From: Planobispora rosea | GTDB taxonomy: Bacteria > Actinomycetota > Actinomycetes > Streptosporangiales > Streptosporangiaceae | Direction of reading: 5' to 3' | NCBI RefSeq assembly: GCF_014648175.1 | Contig: NZ_BMQP01000004.1 | Span: forward strand, 186,001-250,000 | Length of the DNA: 64,000 bases | Shown here: in pieces, positions 1-7,977 of the stretch | Numbering within the stretch: position 1 is the stretch's first letter | How the letters are laid out: each line of letters opens with the position of its first letter | Program-made: the position numbers and the translations under genes | Notes under the pieces: generated by a model | The model's database searches: none | What the model was told of the DNA's origin: nothing | What the model saw: only the letters and a program-made list of their open reading frames with translations

Positions 1-411
1 GACGGTCATCAGCAGCATCATGTCGATCTCGCCGAGCAGGTCCTCGTACGGCTCGACGGGGGTGGCCGGGTTCAGCGCGAACCCGGCGCGCGCCCCGGCG
101 GCGCGGATCTGCCGAAGCGTGCGGACGGGGGCCCTGGCCGCCTCGGCGTGGATGGTCACGCTCCCGGCCCCCGCCTCGGCGTAGGCCGGCGCCCAGCGGT
201 CCGGGTCCTCGATCATGAGGTGGCAGTCCAGCGGCAGGGATGTGGCCTTGAGCAGGGACTCCACGACTGGCAGGCCGAGCGTCAAGTTGGGCACGAAGTG
301 GTTGTCCATGACGTCGACGTGCAGCCAGTCGGCGTTGGACACCGCCGCGGCCGCCTCGGCGAGGCGGGCGAAGTCGGCGGACAGGATGCTGGGCGAGATC
401 TGTACGGCCAT
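1..411 (-). CDS. rpe: ribulose-phosphate 3-epimerase, N-terminal part (cut by window edge)
   Basis: Ribulose-5-phosphate 3-epimerase interconverts ribulose 5-phosphate and xylulose 5-phosphate in the pentose phosphate pathway. The 137 visible codons begin [17 protein letters not shown], the typical Rpe N-terminus, and continue with [17 protein letters not shown] and DCHLMIEDP, which carry the metal-binding His/Asp residues of the first barrel strands. The frame runs off the left window edge. In many actinobacteria rpe lies directly next to rsmB; here about 9 kb (mre cluster, amidase and others) separates them. The family call is secure; only the C-terminus is missing. Confidence 0.95.
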   Translation of the reverse strand, partial: MAVQISPSILSADFARLAEAAAAVSNADWLHVDVMDNHFVPNLTLGLPVVESLLKATSLPLDCHLMIEDPDRWAPAYAEAGAGSVTIHAEAARAPVRTLRQIRAAGARAGFALNPATPVEPYEDLLGEIDMMLLMTV

Positions 412-502
412 GATGCCCGAGTCTATTGGCGGCCCTCTCACCCTCTCCCACCACCCTTGCCCGGGACCCGCCCGGTCGTCGCGGACACCGACCGGCGCCG
501 GG

Positions 503-531
503 TTGCCCGGAGCGGAGGAGGATGTTAAATA
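503..531 (+). promoter_or_regulatory. putative sigma70-type promoter in front of the mre operon
   Basis: TTGCCC (503-508), a 17-nt spacer and TAAATA (526-531) form a plausible vegetative promoter in an otherwise GC-rich stretch. Its expected start site lies inside the CIRCE element that follows, so bound HrcA would block initiation. This is inferred from sequence only. Confidence 0.5.
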
Positions 532-535
532 CTGA

Positions 536-562
536 TTAGCACTCTCACATAGAGAGTGCTAA
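536..562 (+). promoter_or_regulatory. CIRCE element (HrcA operator)
   Basis: A perfect CIRCE inverted repeat: TTAGCACTC (536-544), 9-nt spacer (545-553), GAGTGCTAA (554-562). Both arms match the bacterial consensus exactly, as does the spacer length. CIRCE is the operator of the heat-shock repressor HrcA and normally controls groES/groEL. Here the next annotated gene is mreB, starting 220 nt downstream, and no chaperone gene is present. The arrangement predicts HrcA repression of the cell-wall elongation operon. Confidence 0.9.
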
Positions 563-603
563 CAGCCAACCGAATGGACCATCGCCGCGGACACGGAGGA
601 GAC

Positions 604-657
604 ATGGCGGGCTATCTGCCGAGGAGACTGCGGGGACACCGATCCGCACACGCCTGA
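604..657 (+). CDS. possible 17-residue leader peptide between CIRCE and mreB
   Basis: A short frame MAGYLPRRLRGHRSAHA begins with ATG at 604, preceded at close spacing by a strong ribosome-binding site (GGAGGAG), and ends with TGA at 657. It lies in the mre leader after the CIRCE element. No family is recognised. It could be a regulatory leader peptide, the remnant of a former CIRCE-controlled gene, or chance; the ribosome-binding site is the only positive evidence. Confidence 0.25.
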   Translation: MAGYLPRRLRGHRSAHA

Positions 658-782
658 GGCGATAGCCGTACGCACCGTCCCGAGCTCTCCGGCGGAGTCC
701 GGGACGCCTTCTGTTCGCAGCTTCCATTCGCGGGTTTCTTCGCTCGCAGGGGTCGACTCATCCGCGGGGGGCAGAGTTCGTC

Positions 783-1814
783 ATGCGGTCAGTTCTCGGT
801 TTCCTCGGTCGTGACATGGCAGTGGACCTGGGCACGGCCAACACGCTTGTCTACGTCCGCGATCGCGGCATCGTGCTGGACGAGCCGTCGGTGGTGGCGC
901 TCAACACCAGGACCGGCAAGATCGCCGCAGTGGGGAGTGATGCGAAGCAGATGATCGGCCGGACCCCCGGTCACATCGTCGCCATCCGCCCGCTCGCCGA
1001 CGGCGTCATTACCGACCTGGAGGTGGCCGAGCAGATGCTGCGGTACTTCATCAGGAAAGTGCACCGCCGCCGCTACCTCACCCAGCCCCGCCTGGTGGTC
1101 GCCGTGCCCAGCGGGATCACCGGCGTCGAGCAGCGCGCGGTCAAGGAGGCGGGATACCAGGCGGGTGCCAGGAGCGTCTACATCATCGAGGAGCCCATGG
1201 CCGCGGCCATCGGCGCCGGGCTGCCGGTGAACGAGGCCAGCGGAAGCATGGTGGTCGACATCGGCGGCGGCACCACGGAGGTCGCCGTGATCTCGCTGGG
1301 CGGGATCGTGACGGCGCATTCGCTGCGGATCGGCGGTGACGAGCTCGACCAGGCGATCATCGCGCATGTCAAGAAGGAGCACGCGTTGCTGCTCGGGTCG
1401 CGGACCGCCGAGGAGGTCAAGATTGCCATCGGCTCGGCCTGCCTGCCCGAGCAGGAGAGCCACTTCCCGATCAGGGGCCGTGACCTGGTCACCGGCCTGC
1501 CCAAGTCGGTCGACGTCTCCGATCGGGAGATCCACGAGGCGATCGACGAGCCGCTGCACATGATCGTCGACTCGGTCCAGGCCACCCTCGACGAGTGCCC
1601 GCCCGAACTCGCCGGCGACCTGGTGAAGAACGGCATCACGCTCACCGGCGGCGGCGCCCTGCTCCGCGGCCTGGACCGGCGACTCGCCGAGGCCACCGGC
1701 ATGCCCATCACGGTGGCGGACAATCCACTCCACTCGGTGGCGCTGGGCTCGGGCCGGTGCGTGGAGGACTTCGACCACCTCCAGGGCGTCCTGGTTCCCG
1801 AACCCCGGCACTAG
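783..1814 (+). CDS. mreB: rod shape-determining actin homologue MreB
   Basis: Bacterial actin that forms membrane-associated filaments guiding lateral peptidoglycan synthesis; in sporulating actinomycetes MreB acts mainly in spore-wall formation. The 343 residues carry the actin-fold nucleotide motifs: DLGTANT near 15-21 (phosphate 1), DIGGGTTEV near 159 (phosphate 2), EEPMAAAIG near 136 and an adenosine loop LTGGGALLRGL near 288. Length matches the family. It is the first gene of mreB-mreC-mreD-mrdA-rodA, with a 10-nt gap to mreC. The upstream region holds a promoter overlapped by a CIRCE element, so HrcA-type heat-shock control is predicted. The start is the ATG just before the conserved core. 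Confidence 0.95.
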   Translation: MRSVLGFLGRDMAVDLGTANTLVYVRDRGIVLDEPSVVALNTRTGKIAAVGSDAKQMIGRTPGHIVAIRPLADGVITDLEVAEQMLRYFIRKVHRRRYLTQPRLVVAVPSGITGVEQRAVKEAGYQAGARSVYIIEEPMAAAIGAGLPVNEASGSMVVDIGGGTTEVAVISLGGIVTAHSLRIGGDELDQAIIAHVKKEHALLLGSRTAEEVKIAIGSACLPEQESHFPIRGRDLVTGLPKSVDVSDREIHEAIDEPLHMIVDSVQATLDECPPELAGDLVKNGITLTGGGALLRGLDRRLAEATGMPITVADNPLHSVALGSGRCVEDFDHLQGVLVPEPRH

Positions 1815-1824
1815 AGGAGGGGCG

Positions 1825-2583
1825 ATGCGAGTCATCCGCCGTCATCGCCTCGTCCTCGCGCTGGCGGTGACCGCCTCGGCCGTGCTGATCACCTTGGACG
1901 TCCGCGACGGCACGACCGCGCTGCGCGAGTGGGCCGCCTCCGTGGCCGGGCCGGTGCAACGCCTCGTGGCCGCGATCGGCCGGGCCCCCGCCGGCGGAGA
2001 GCAGCGGGTACGGCTGGCCGCCGCACGATGGACCGCGCAGGCGATGGACGGAAGGAACCGCCGGGCGGAGCCCATCCGGACGGCCCCGCCGCGGCGACCC
2101 GTCGCGACGGGCCAGGTCATCGCGTTCGGCGCGCACGGCGACACCGTGGCCGTCGACGTGGGCACCCGGGACGGCGTGCACTCCGGCCAGATGGTGGTCA
2201 ACGCCGACGGCCTGGTGGGCCTGGTGATCGAGGCCGGTCACTCGGTGTCCACCGTACGGCTGGCCGCCGATCCCGCCTCCAGCGTGGGCGTGCGCGTGGC
2301 CGGGTCCCGCGAGATCGGCATCGTCACCGGCCAGGGGGTGCGTAACGGACTGCTCCGCCTCCGGCTGCTCGCGGCGGACGCCGAGTTGCGCGCCGGGCAG
2401 CGCGTGGAGACCCTCGGTTCGGCCAAGGCGGGGCCGTACCTGCCCGGAGTCCCGGTCGGCACGGTCGTCCGGGTGGAAGCCGGCGCGGACCCGCTCGTCA
2501 CGACCGCCCTGGTGCGGCCGGCGGTCAGGTTCACCGCCCTCGACGTGGTCGGCGTGACACTCGGGGGCGGCCGTGCGGATTAG
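1825..2583 (+). CDS. mreC: rod shape-determining protein MreC
   Basis: MreC is a bitopic membrane protein whose extracytoplasmic beta-barrel domain links MreB to PBP2/RodA. The 252-residue protein has one N-terminal membrane segment (about 8-25), a short helical linker, and the MreC barrel from about 90 with motifs such as VIAFGAHGDTVAVDVG and GQMVVNADGLVGLV. The start ATG at 1825 has the ribosome-binding site GGAGGGG. It is a little shorter than many MreC proteins because the coiled-coil linker is brief. The stop codon overlaps the GTG start of mreD, indicating translational coupling. Confidence 0.9.
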   Translation: MRVIRRHRLVLALAVTASAVLITLDVRDGTTALREWAASVAGPVQRLVAAIGRAPAGGEQRVRLAAARWTAQAMDGRNRRAEPIRTAPPRRPVATGQVIAFGAHGDTVAVDVGTRDGVHSGQMVVNADGLVGLVIEAGHSVSTVRLAADPASSVGVRVAGSREIGIVTGQGVRNGLLRLRLLAADAELRAGQRVETLGSAKAGPYLPGVPVGTVVRVEAGADPLVTTALVRPAVRFTALDVVGVTLGGGRAD

Positions 2584-3220
2584 CCCCGCCCTCACCGCCC
2601 TGGCCGCGCCCGTGCTGCAGGTGACCGTGGTGGAACGGCTCCCCCTGCCCGAAGGGACCGCACCCGACGTGGTCCTGGCCGCGGTCGTCCTGGTGGCCGT
2701 CGTCTGCGGCCCGATACCGGGCGTGCTCGCCGGCTTCACCGCCGGCCTGGCCACGGACCTCGTGCCGCCCGCCGACGGGGTGGCCGGCCGGTCGGCGCTC
2801 GTGCTCTGCGCGGTCGGCTACGCCTGCGGGCTGCCGGGGCGGCTGCCCGCCCCCGCCGTACTCGCCCTGGGCGTGACGGGCGGTTCGCTCGCCTCCGTCG
2901 CGGCGGACGCGCTGCTGCGCGACCCGCGCACGGTGCCCGAGGCGGCCGAGCTGCCGCTCGCCCTGCCCTCCACCCTGCTGATCAGCTCCCTCGTCTGGCT
3001 CGGCGTCACCCGGTGGCGCGCGGGCGCGGCGGCCCGGAGGATCCCCGATGCGTTCCCGTCTCGTCTTGGTGCACCTGCTCGTGACCTCTCTGTTCTGCGT
3101 GCTGCTCGGCCGCCTGTGGCAGGTGCAGCTCCTCGACGGCGACCGCTACACCCGCGCCGCCTCGGCGGACCACGTGCGCCACGTGGTCGTCCCGGCCGTG
3201 CGTGGGCGCATCGTCGATGA
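2573..3220 (+). CDS. mreD: rod shape-determining membrane protein MreD
   Basis: Small polytopic membrane protein of the elongasome. The GTG start at 2573 lies inside the end of mreC. Residues about 1-155 are hydrophobic with five or six predicted membrane segments and a proline/glycine pattern (LAGFTAGLATDLVPP) resembling the MreD DLxPPxxxP region. The open frame runs 173 nt into mrdA; the last 58 residues are rich in Arg and Pro and look like an off-frame reading of mrdA. Either the genes overlap unusually far or MreD has lost its stop to a small indel. Function call good; the C-terminus is doubtful. Confidence 0.8.
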   Translation: MRISPALTALAAPVLQVTVVERLPLPEGTAPDVVLAAVVLVAVVCGPIPGVLAGFTAGLATDLVPPADGVAGRSALVLCAVGYACGLPGRLPAPAVLALGVTGGSLASVAADALLRDPRTVPEAAELPLALPSTLLISSLVWLGVTRWRAGAAARRIPDAFPSRLGAPARDLSVLRAARPPVAGAAPRRRPLHPRRLGGPRAPRGRPGRAWAHRR

Positions 3221-4823
3221 CCGCGGTCGGCCCCTGGTGCGCAATCGCACCGCGATGACCGTGTCCGTCGACCGGAACGTCCTGGCCGGCCGGCCCGACG
3301 GCGGCCGGGAGGTGCTGGGACGGCTGGCCGCCCTGCTCGGAGTGAGCCGGAGCGAGATCGGCGACAGGATCCGGCTGTGTGGCGAGAGGCCGGTCACGCC
3401 GTGCTGGGCGGGGTCGCCGTACCAGCCGATCCCGGTGGCCGAAGCGGTCGACGAGCGGCTGGCGCTCCAGGTCGTGGAGCGGTCCGCCGAGTTCCCCGGC
3501 GTGATCGCCGAGCTCCGGCCGGTCAGGGACTACCCGCACGGTGACCTGGCCGCTCACCTCCTGGGTTACCTGGCGCCGGACGGCCGGTCGCCCGGCGGTA
3601 CCGCGCCGGTCGGCCGGGACGGGCTCGAGGCCGCGTACGAGGCGGAGCTGCGCGGCACACCCGGCAGCCGCCGGATCGTCGTCGACAGCGGGGGGCGGGT
3701 CCTGCGCACGCTGCACGAGCAGCCGGCCGTCCCCGGCGCCACGCTCGTCACCAGCATCGACACCGGGATCCAGCGCGCCGCGGAGCGGGCGCTCAAACGC
3801 GCGGCCGCCGGCGCCAGAGCGCGCGGCCTCGCCGCGGACTCCGGGGCCGCGGTGGTGCTGGAGGCGCGCACCGGCCGTGTCGTCGCGCTGGCCGGCCTGC
3901 CCGGCTACGACCCGTCGGTGTGGGTGGGCGGCATCGACCCCGGCGACTACGCGCGGCTGACCCGTGAGGACCGGGGCAGCCCGCTGCTGTCCCGGGCGAT
4001 CCAGGGACAGTGGGCGCCCGGGTCCACCTGGAAGGTCGTCTCCACCGCCGCCGCCGTCGGCGCCGGTTACCCCCTCCGCGGGGCCTACGACTGCCCGGGC
4101 TCCTACCGGGTGGGCGACCGGGACTTCCGCAACTACCGCGGCGCCGACCACGGCCGGATCGATCTGCACCGGGCGCTGGCGGTCTCCTGTGACACGATCT
4201 TCTACCGCTTCGCCGACGAGCTGTGGCGCGACGACCCCCGCGACCACTCGATGCAGCGCATGGCCCGCGCCTTCGGCTTCGGCCGGGAGACCGGCGTCGA
4301 CCTGCCCGGCGAGGCCGCCGGCTGGGTGCCGGGCGGGCCCTGGGCGCGCCCCGGTGACGCCGCCAACTTCGCCATCGGCCAGGGCGACGTGCTGGTCACC
4401 CCGCTGCAGATGGCCCGGGCGTACGCGGCGCTGGCCAACGGGGGCACCCTGTTCAGTCCCCGGGTCGGCAAGCGGATCGTGGGCGCCGACGGCCGCGTCC
4501 TGCGCGAGGTGACCCCCCCGGTCGTCGGCCGTCTCCCCGTCGGCCGCACGACTCTGGCCTACATCCGCAGGGCGCTCGCCGAGGTGCCGAAATCGGGTAC
4601 GGCCTCCGCCGCCTTCGCCGGTTTCCCGCTCGACAAGAGACCCATCGCAGGCAAGACCGGCACGGCGGAGGTCTTCGGCAGGCAGGACACCTCCTGGTTC
4701 GCCTCGTTCGACGACCGCTACGCGGTGGTCGTCGTGGTCTCGCAGGGCGGCAACGGCGGCGATACCGCCGCCCCGGCCGCGCGGGAGATCTGGTCCGCCA
4801 TCCACCGGCTGGAGCGGCGATGA
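3048..4823 (+). CDS. mrdA: penicillin-binding protein 2 (elongation-specific transpeptidase)
   Basis: Class B PBP that cross-links peptidoglycan together with RodA. The 591-residue protein has an N-terminal membrane anchor (about 5-22), a dimerisation/pedestal domain starting at RGRIVDDRGRPL (53-64) and a C-terminal transpeptidase domain. All three catalytic motifs are present: S326-T-W-K329, S380-C-D382 (SxN position) and K536-T-G538. Its length fits PBP2. The start ATG at 3048 lies inside the mreD frame, and the stop overlaps the rodA start by 4 nt (ATGA), so the pair is translationally coupled. Confidence 0.95.
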   Translation: MRSRLVLVHLLVTSLFCVLLGRLWQVQLLDGDRYTRAASADHVRHVVVPAVRGRIVDDRGRPLVRNRTAMTVSVDRNVLAGRPDGGREVLGRLAALLGVSRSEIGDRIRLCGERPVTPCWAGSPYQPIPVAEAVDERLALQVVERSAEFPGVIAELRPVRDYPHGDLAAHLLGYLAPDGRSPGGTAPVGRDGLEAAYEAELRGTPGSRRIVVDSGGRVLRTLHEQPAVPGATLVTSIDTGIQRAAERALKRAAAGARARGLAADSGAAVVLEARTGRVVALAGLPGYDPSVWVGGIDPGDYARLTREDRGSPLLSRAIQGQWAPGSTWKVVSTAAAVGAGYPLRGAYDCPGSYRVGDRDFRNYRGADHGRIDLHRALAVSCDTIFYRFADELWRDDPRDHSMQRMARAFGFGRETGVDLPGEAAGWVPGGPWARPGDAANFAIGQGDVLVTPLQMARAYAALANGGTLFSPRVGKRIVGADGRVLREVTPPVVGRLPVGRTTLAYIRRALAEVPKSGTASAAFAGFPLDKRPIAGKTGTAEVFGRQDTSWFASFDDRYAVVVVVSQGGNGGDTAAPAAREIWSAIHRLERR

Positions 4824-5950
4824 GAGACCGCCTGCGTGTCCTGGACTGGCGGATCTGCCTGCCGGCGACCGCCCTGTGCGTGGTGGGCGTGCTGCTGGTG
4901 TGGTCCTCGACCCGGGCGATGCCGCCGGAGGGGTCCCACACGCACCTCTGGCGCCAGATCGCCTACAGCGGCGCCGGACTGGCGCTGATGACCATCCTGG
5001 CCGGCGCCGACCGCTGGTCGCTGCGGGCCTGGGGCCCGCCCGCCTATCTGACCGGCTGCCTCGGCCTGGCGGCCGTCCTCAGCCCTCTCGGTGTGACGGT
5101 CAACGGGTCGAGGTCCTGGCTGAACCTCGGCGTGCTCCAGTTCCAGCCGTCGGAACTGGCCAAGCCGGCGCTGGTGCTCGCCCTGGCGGCCCTGCTCGGC
5201 GCGGCGCCCGACGGGGAACGGCGCCGCCGCGCCTCCGGGCTGCCGGCCGCCCTCGCCGTGGCCGGCGTCCCGCTCGGGCTCGTCATGCTCCAGCCCGACC
5301 TCGGAACCGCCCTGATCCTGGCCGCCACCACCCTGAGCATGATCGTTATCGCCGGTACGCCGGGGCGCTCGATCGGTCTCCTCGCGGGAGGCGCGCTCGG
5401 CGCCGCGGCCCTCGCCTGGTGGCTGGACCTGCTCAAGCCCCATCAGGTGCAGCGGCTGCTGGTCTTCGCCGACCCGGCGGCCGACCCACAGGGCGCGGGA
5501 TACAACGCGATCCAGGCCCTGGAGACGATCGGCTCCGGCGGACTGCTCGGGCGCGGGCTCTTCCACGGCGACCAGACCGGTGGACGCTTCGTACCGGAAC
5601 AGCACACCGACTTCATCTACACCGTCGCCGGTGAGGAACTGGGCTTCGCCGGGGCGGCTGTCGTCCTGGTGCTGCTGTGGAGCATCCTCTGGCGCGGCCT
5701 GCGCATCGCCGCGCAGGCGGCCACGCCGTACGACCGGCTGGTGGCCGGCGGGATCGTGTGCTGGCTCGCCACCCAGGCGACGATCAACATCGGCATGGTG
5801 CTCGGCCTCGCACCGATCATCGGGGTCCCGCTCCCGCTGGTGTCCTACGGAGGGTCGTCCGTCGTGAGCTGCCTGGCCGCCGCGGGAATCCTGATGTCGG
5901 TGCGCGGTGAGCACCGCGCCGCACCCCGGACGCATGTCATATGGAGCTGA
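4820..5950 (+). CDS. rodA: peptidoglycan glycosyltransferase RodA (SEDS family)
   Basis: SEDS glycosyltransferase that polymerises lipid II as partner of PBP2. The 376-residue polytopic protein shows about ten membrane segments and family signatures: NGSRSWLNLG after the second third of the N-terminal half, QPSELAKPALVL (lipid II cavity region with the conserved Glu), GGRFVPEQHTDFIYTVAGEELGF, and the terminal PLVSYGGSS motif. Start and mrdA stop overlap (ATGA). It closes the mre operon; the next gene begins 121 nt later with no obvious terminator between. Confidence 0.95.
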   Translation: MRDRLRVLDWRICLPATALCVVGVLLVWSSTRAMPPEGSHTHLWRQIAYSGAGLALMTILAGADRWSLRAWGPPAYLTGCLGLAAVLSPLGVTVNGSRSWLNLGVLQFQPSELAKPALVLALAALLGAAPDGERRRRASGLPAALAVAGVPLGLVMLQPDLGTALILAATTLSMIVIAGTPGRSIGLLAGGALGAAALAWWLDLLKPHQVQRLLVFADPAADPQGAGYNAIQALETIGSGGLLGRGLFHGDQTGGRFVPEQHTDFIYTVAGEELGFAGAAVVLVLLWSILWRGLRIAAQAATPYDRLVAGGIVCWLATQATINIGMVLGLAPIIGVPLPLVSYGGSSVVSCLAAAGILMSVRGEHRAAPRTHVIWS

Positions 5951-6071
5951 GCGCCAGCGGAGACCTCGTCGGCAGCACGTCTGAAGAATCCATGCCCAGG
6001 GGTCCTTCGCGGAGGCGGCCGGACCCGGGCTGATCGATGGATCACCACCGGCTCGCGCATACCATGCGACG

Positions 6072-6965
6072 GTGGAGTTTTTGGAACCGGAGGTGTGGCG
6101 GGCCCGGGCGGAGGCCCATCGGCGACGGGTCGAGACGTGGACGGCACCGCACCTGGCGCGCAGGGAACGGGGGGAGACCCATCCCGTCGAGGACTTTCTG
6201 TTCACCTACTACGGGCACCGGCCGGCGCAGCTGCGGAAGTGGCATCCGGGCGCCGGGGTGGTGTTGAAGGGGGCCCGCGACTTCGGCCGCGACTACCTCG
6301 ACACCCCCGATGGAGCCATCCTCGACACCGCGGCGCTGATGGGCAGGCGCAGGCCATCCGTCGAGTGGATCGCGCGGCTGCTGGCCGCCACCGCGGCGCG
6401 GCCGGCGTATCTGGGCTGTTTCGGCCTGCACGAGTGGGCGATGGTCTACAAGACCGCGGAGGTACGGCACGGCGCCTGGCCGCTGCGGCTCAGCGGGGAG
6501 GAGATCGCCGGGGTCGTGGAGGAGAGAGGCGTGCGGTGCAGCCATTTCGACGCGTTCCGCTTCTTCACCACCGAGGCGCGTCCGCTCAACGTGCTGCAGC
6601 CGACCCGGGAGCGGCAGGGAGAGCTGGAGCAGCCAGGCTGCCTGCACGCCAACATGGACCTGTACAAGTGGGCGTACAAACTGTCACCGCTGGTGAGCGG
6701 TGAGCTGGTGGCCGACTGCTTCGTCCTGGCCCGCGACATCCGCGCCGTGGACATGCGGGCCAGCCCGTACGACCTGAGCGCACTCGGCTACCGGCCGATC
6801 CGGATCGAGACCCCCGAGGGGCGGGCCGAATACGCCGCCGAGCAGCGGGGCTTCGCCGAGCGGGCGCGGACGCAGCGGCAGCGGCTGCTCGACGCCTGCG
6901 CGCGGGTGCTCGCCGACGCCCCCGCCTCCGGCGACGGGTCCCGCCCGGCTCTCGCACCACGCTGA
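6072..6965 (+). CDS. conserved actinobacterial protein, often annotated 3-methyladenine DNA glycosylase
   Basis: A 297-residue soluble protein with the recognisable run FLFTYYGHRPAQLRKWHPG near 39 and further conserved blocks CFGLHEWAMVYKT, CSHFDAFRFFT, LEQPGCLHANMDLYKWAYKL and VDMRASPYDLSALGY. I recognise it as a family widespread in actinobacteria and often labelled 3-methyladenine DNA glycosylase. However, I see neither the helix-hairpin-helix of AlkA nor typical AAG motifs, so the enzymatic label is not supported by sequence alone. The many invariant His, Cys, Asp and Tyr suggest an enzyme. Start is GTG at 6072. It stands alone, on the same strand as the mre operon. Confidence 0.6.
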   Translation: MEFLEPEVWRARAEAHRRRVETWTAPHLARRERGETHPVEDFLFTYYGHRPAQLRKWHPGAGVVLKGARDFGRDYLDTPDGAILDTAALMGRRRPSVEWIARLLAATAARPAYLGCFGLHEWAMVYKTAEVRHGAWPLRLSGEEIAGVVEERGVRCSHFDAFRFFTTEARPLNVLQPTRERQGELEQPGCLHANMDLYKWAYKLSPLVSGELVADCFVLARDIRAVDMRASPYDLSALGYRPIRIETPEGRAEYAAEQRGFAERARTQRQRLLDACARVLADAPASGDGSRPALAPR

Positions 6966-6999
6966 GCACCCCGGAGCCCGGCCCGTCCTCCTGGAGCGC

Positions 7000-7833
7000 T
7001 CAGTAGCGGAGGTCCGCCAGGACGCCGTAGTGGTCCGAGGGGATGACCCCGGCGATCTCGGTGGTGCCGATGACCTCGCAGTGCAGGGGGTGCCCCGCGC
7101 CGCCGGGCTTGGGCCAGACGGACAGGATGTAGTCGAACCGGCGCTCGGGAAAGAGCGCCGGGGCGGCCCAGGGGTTCCGGCGGGACCAGGTGATCCCGGC
7201 GCCGCCGTCCCCCGCGACGGCCCAGGCGTCGTAGGCGAAGAACTTCTCGGCGGCGGGGCGGGTCAGGCCGGTGAGCATGCGCATCTCGTCGCTCTCCGCA
7301 GGCGCGTTGAAGTCGCCGCAGATCACAGCAGGTGTCGAGCCCCGGCCGGTCTCGGTGACGAAGGCCGCGAGATCGCGTACCGCATCCTGGCGGATCACGC
7401 TGTCATAGGGCCGGAAAGAGCCGAGGATCACGCTGAACAGGTGCAGCGGCCCGCGCGGCCCGTCGATCTCGGCGAACAGGACGGCTCCGCCGCTCGTACC
7501 GTGCTCCGGAGCGAGCCCCCGCCGCTCGTGCCGGGTGATCGGCCAGCGGGACAACACCGCGCAGGGCGTGGAGGCGTCCCAGTGGTCGCCGCCGAACCCG
7601 ATCACGTGGTGGCGGCCCAGTTCGCCGGCGAGGCCGGCGACGCCCTCGGACCAGGACTCCTGCAGCGCGACCACGTCGGGATCCGCCTGCCGCAGGACCG
7701 AGCCGATCGCCTTCCAGCGCTGTTCCCACGGGCCGTGCCGGCCCCAGACGTTCCACGTCACCACCCGGAGGCTGGTGTCGATGAGGGGACCGTACGGCTG
7801 CGCCCAATCGATCTCCATGAACGGATTCTTCAT
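7000..7833 (-). CDS. endonuclease/exonuclease/phosphatase-family hydrolase
   Basis: Member of the Mg-dependent EEP fold (DNase I / sphingomyelinase / inositol phosphatase superfamily). The 277-residue protein shows RVVTWNVWG (conserved Asn) near 25, PDVVALQESW (catalytic Glu, metal ligand), VICGDFNAPAESDE (catalytic Asp/Asn) and the terminal SDHYGVLADLRY (catalytic Asp-His). No signal peptide is evident, so it is probably cytoplasmic and its substrate is unknown. Start is placed at ATG 7833 (MKNPFM); the in-frame ATG at 7818 is an alternative, and neither has a strong ribosome-binding site. It ends 35 nt from the convergent gene at 6072-6965. Confidence 0.8.
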   Translation of the reverse strand: MKNPFMEIDWAQPYGPLIDTSLRVVTWNVWGRHGPWEQRWKAIGSVLRQADPDVVALQESWSEGVAGLAGELGRHHVIGFGGDHWDASTPCAVLSRWPITRHERRGLAPEHGTSGGAVLFAEIDGPRGPLHLFSVILGSFRPYDSVIRQDAVRDLAAFVTETGRGSTPAVICGDFNAPAESDEMRMLTGLTRPAAEKFFAYDAWAVAGDGGAGITWSRRNPWAAPALFPERRFDYILSVWPKPGGAGHPLHCEVIGTTEIAGVIPSDHYGVLADLRY

Positions 7834-7977
7834 GATCTGGAACTGACCGTACAGGGAGGCCCCGGCGCTTTCTGAAACCACGGCCCGCCGGGCGGCTGAG
7901 GCAGCGGGGAAAGACAAGACTGCTCTTTCCCCGCGTTCCCTTCTAGATTTCCCGGCACAGTCACCGAGGAGGGCGCA

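Noticed and set aside
789..1835. Long open frame antisense to mreB
   Set aside because: Mirror frame of a clear MreB gene; rich in His/Arg/Asp as expected from GC-rich antisense reading, with no recognisable motif.
3006..4805. 599-codon open frame antisense to mrdA
   Set aside because: Complementary-strand shadow of the PBP2 gene; low-complexity composition and no domain.
6072..6965. Confident assignment as a 3-methyladenine DNA glycosylase
   Set aside because: The family is often so labelled, but no AlkA-type helix-hairpin-helix or AAG motif is visible; kept as conserved protein.
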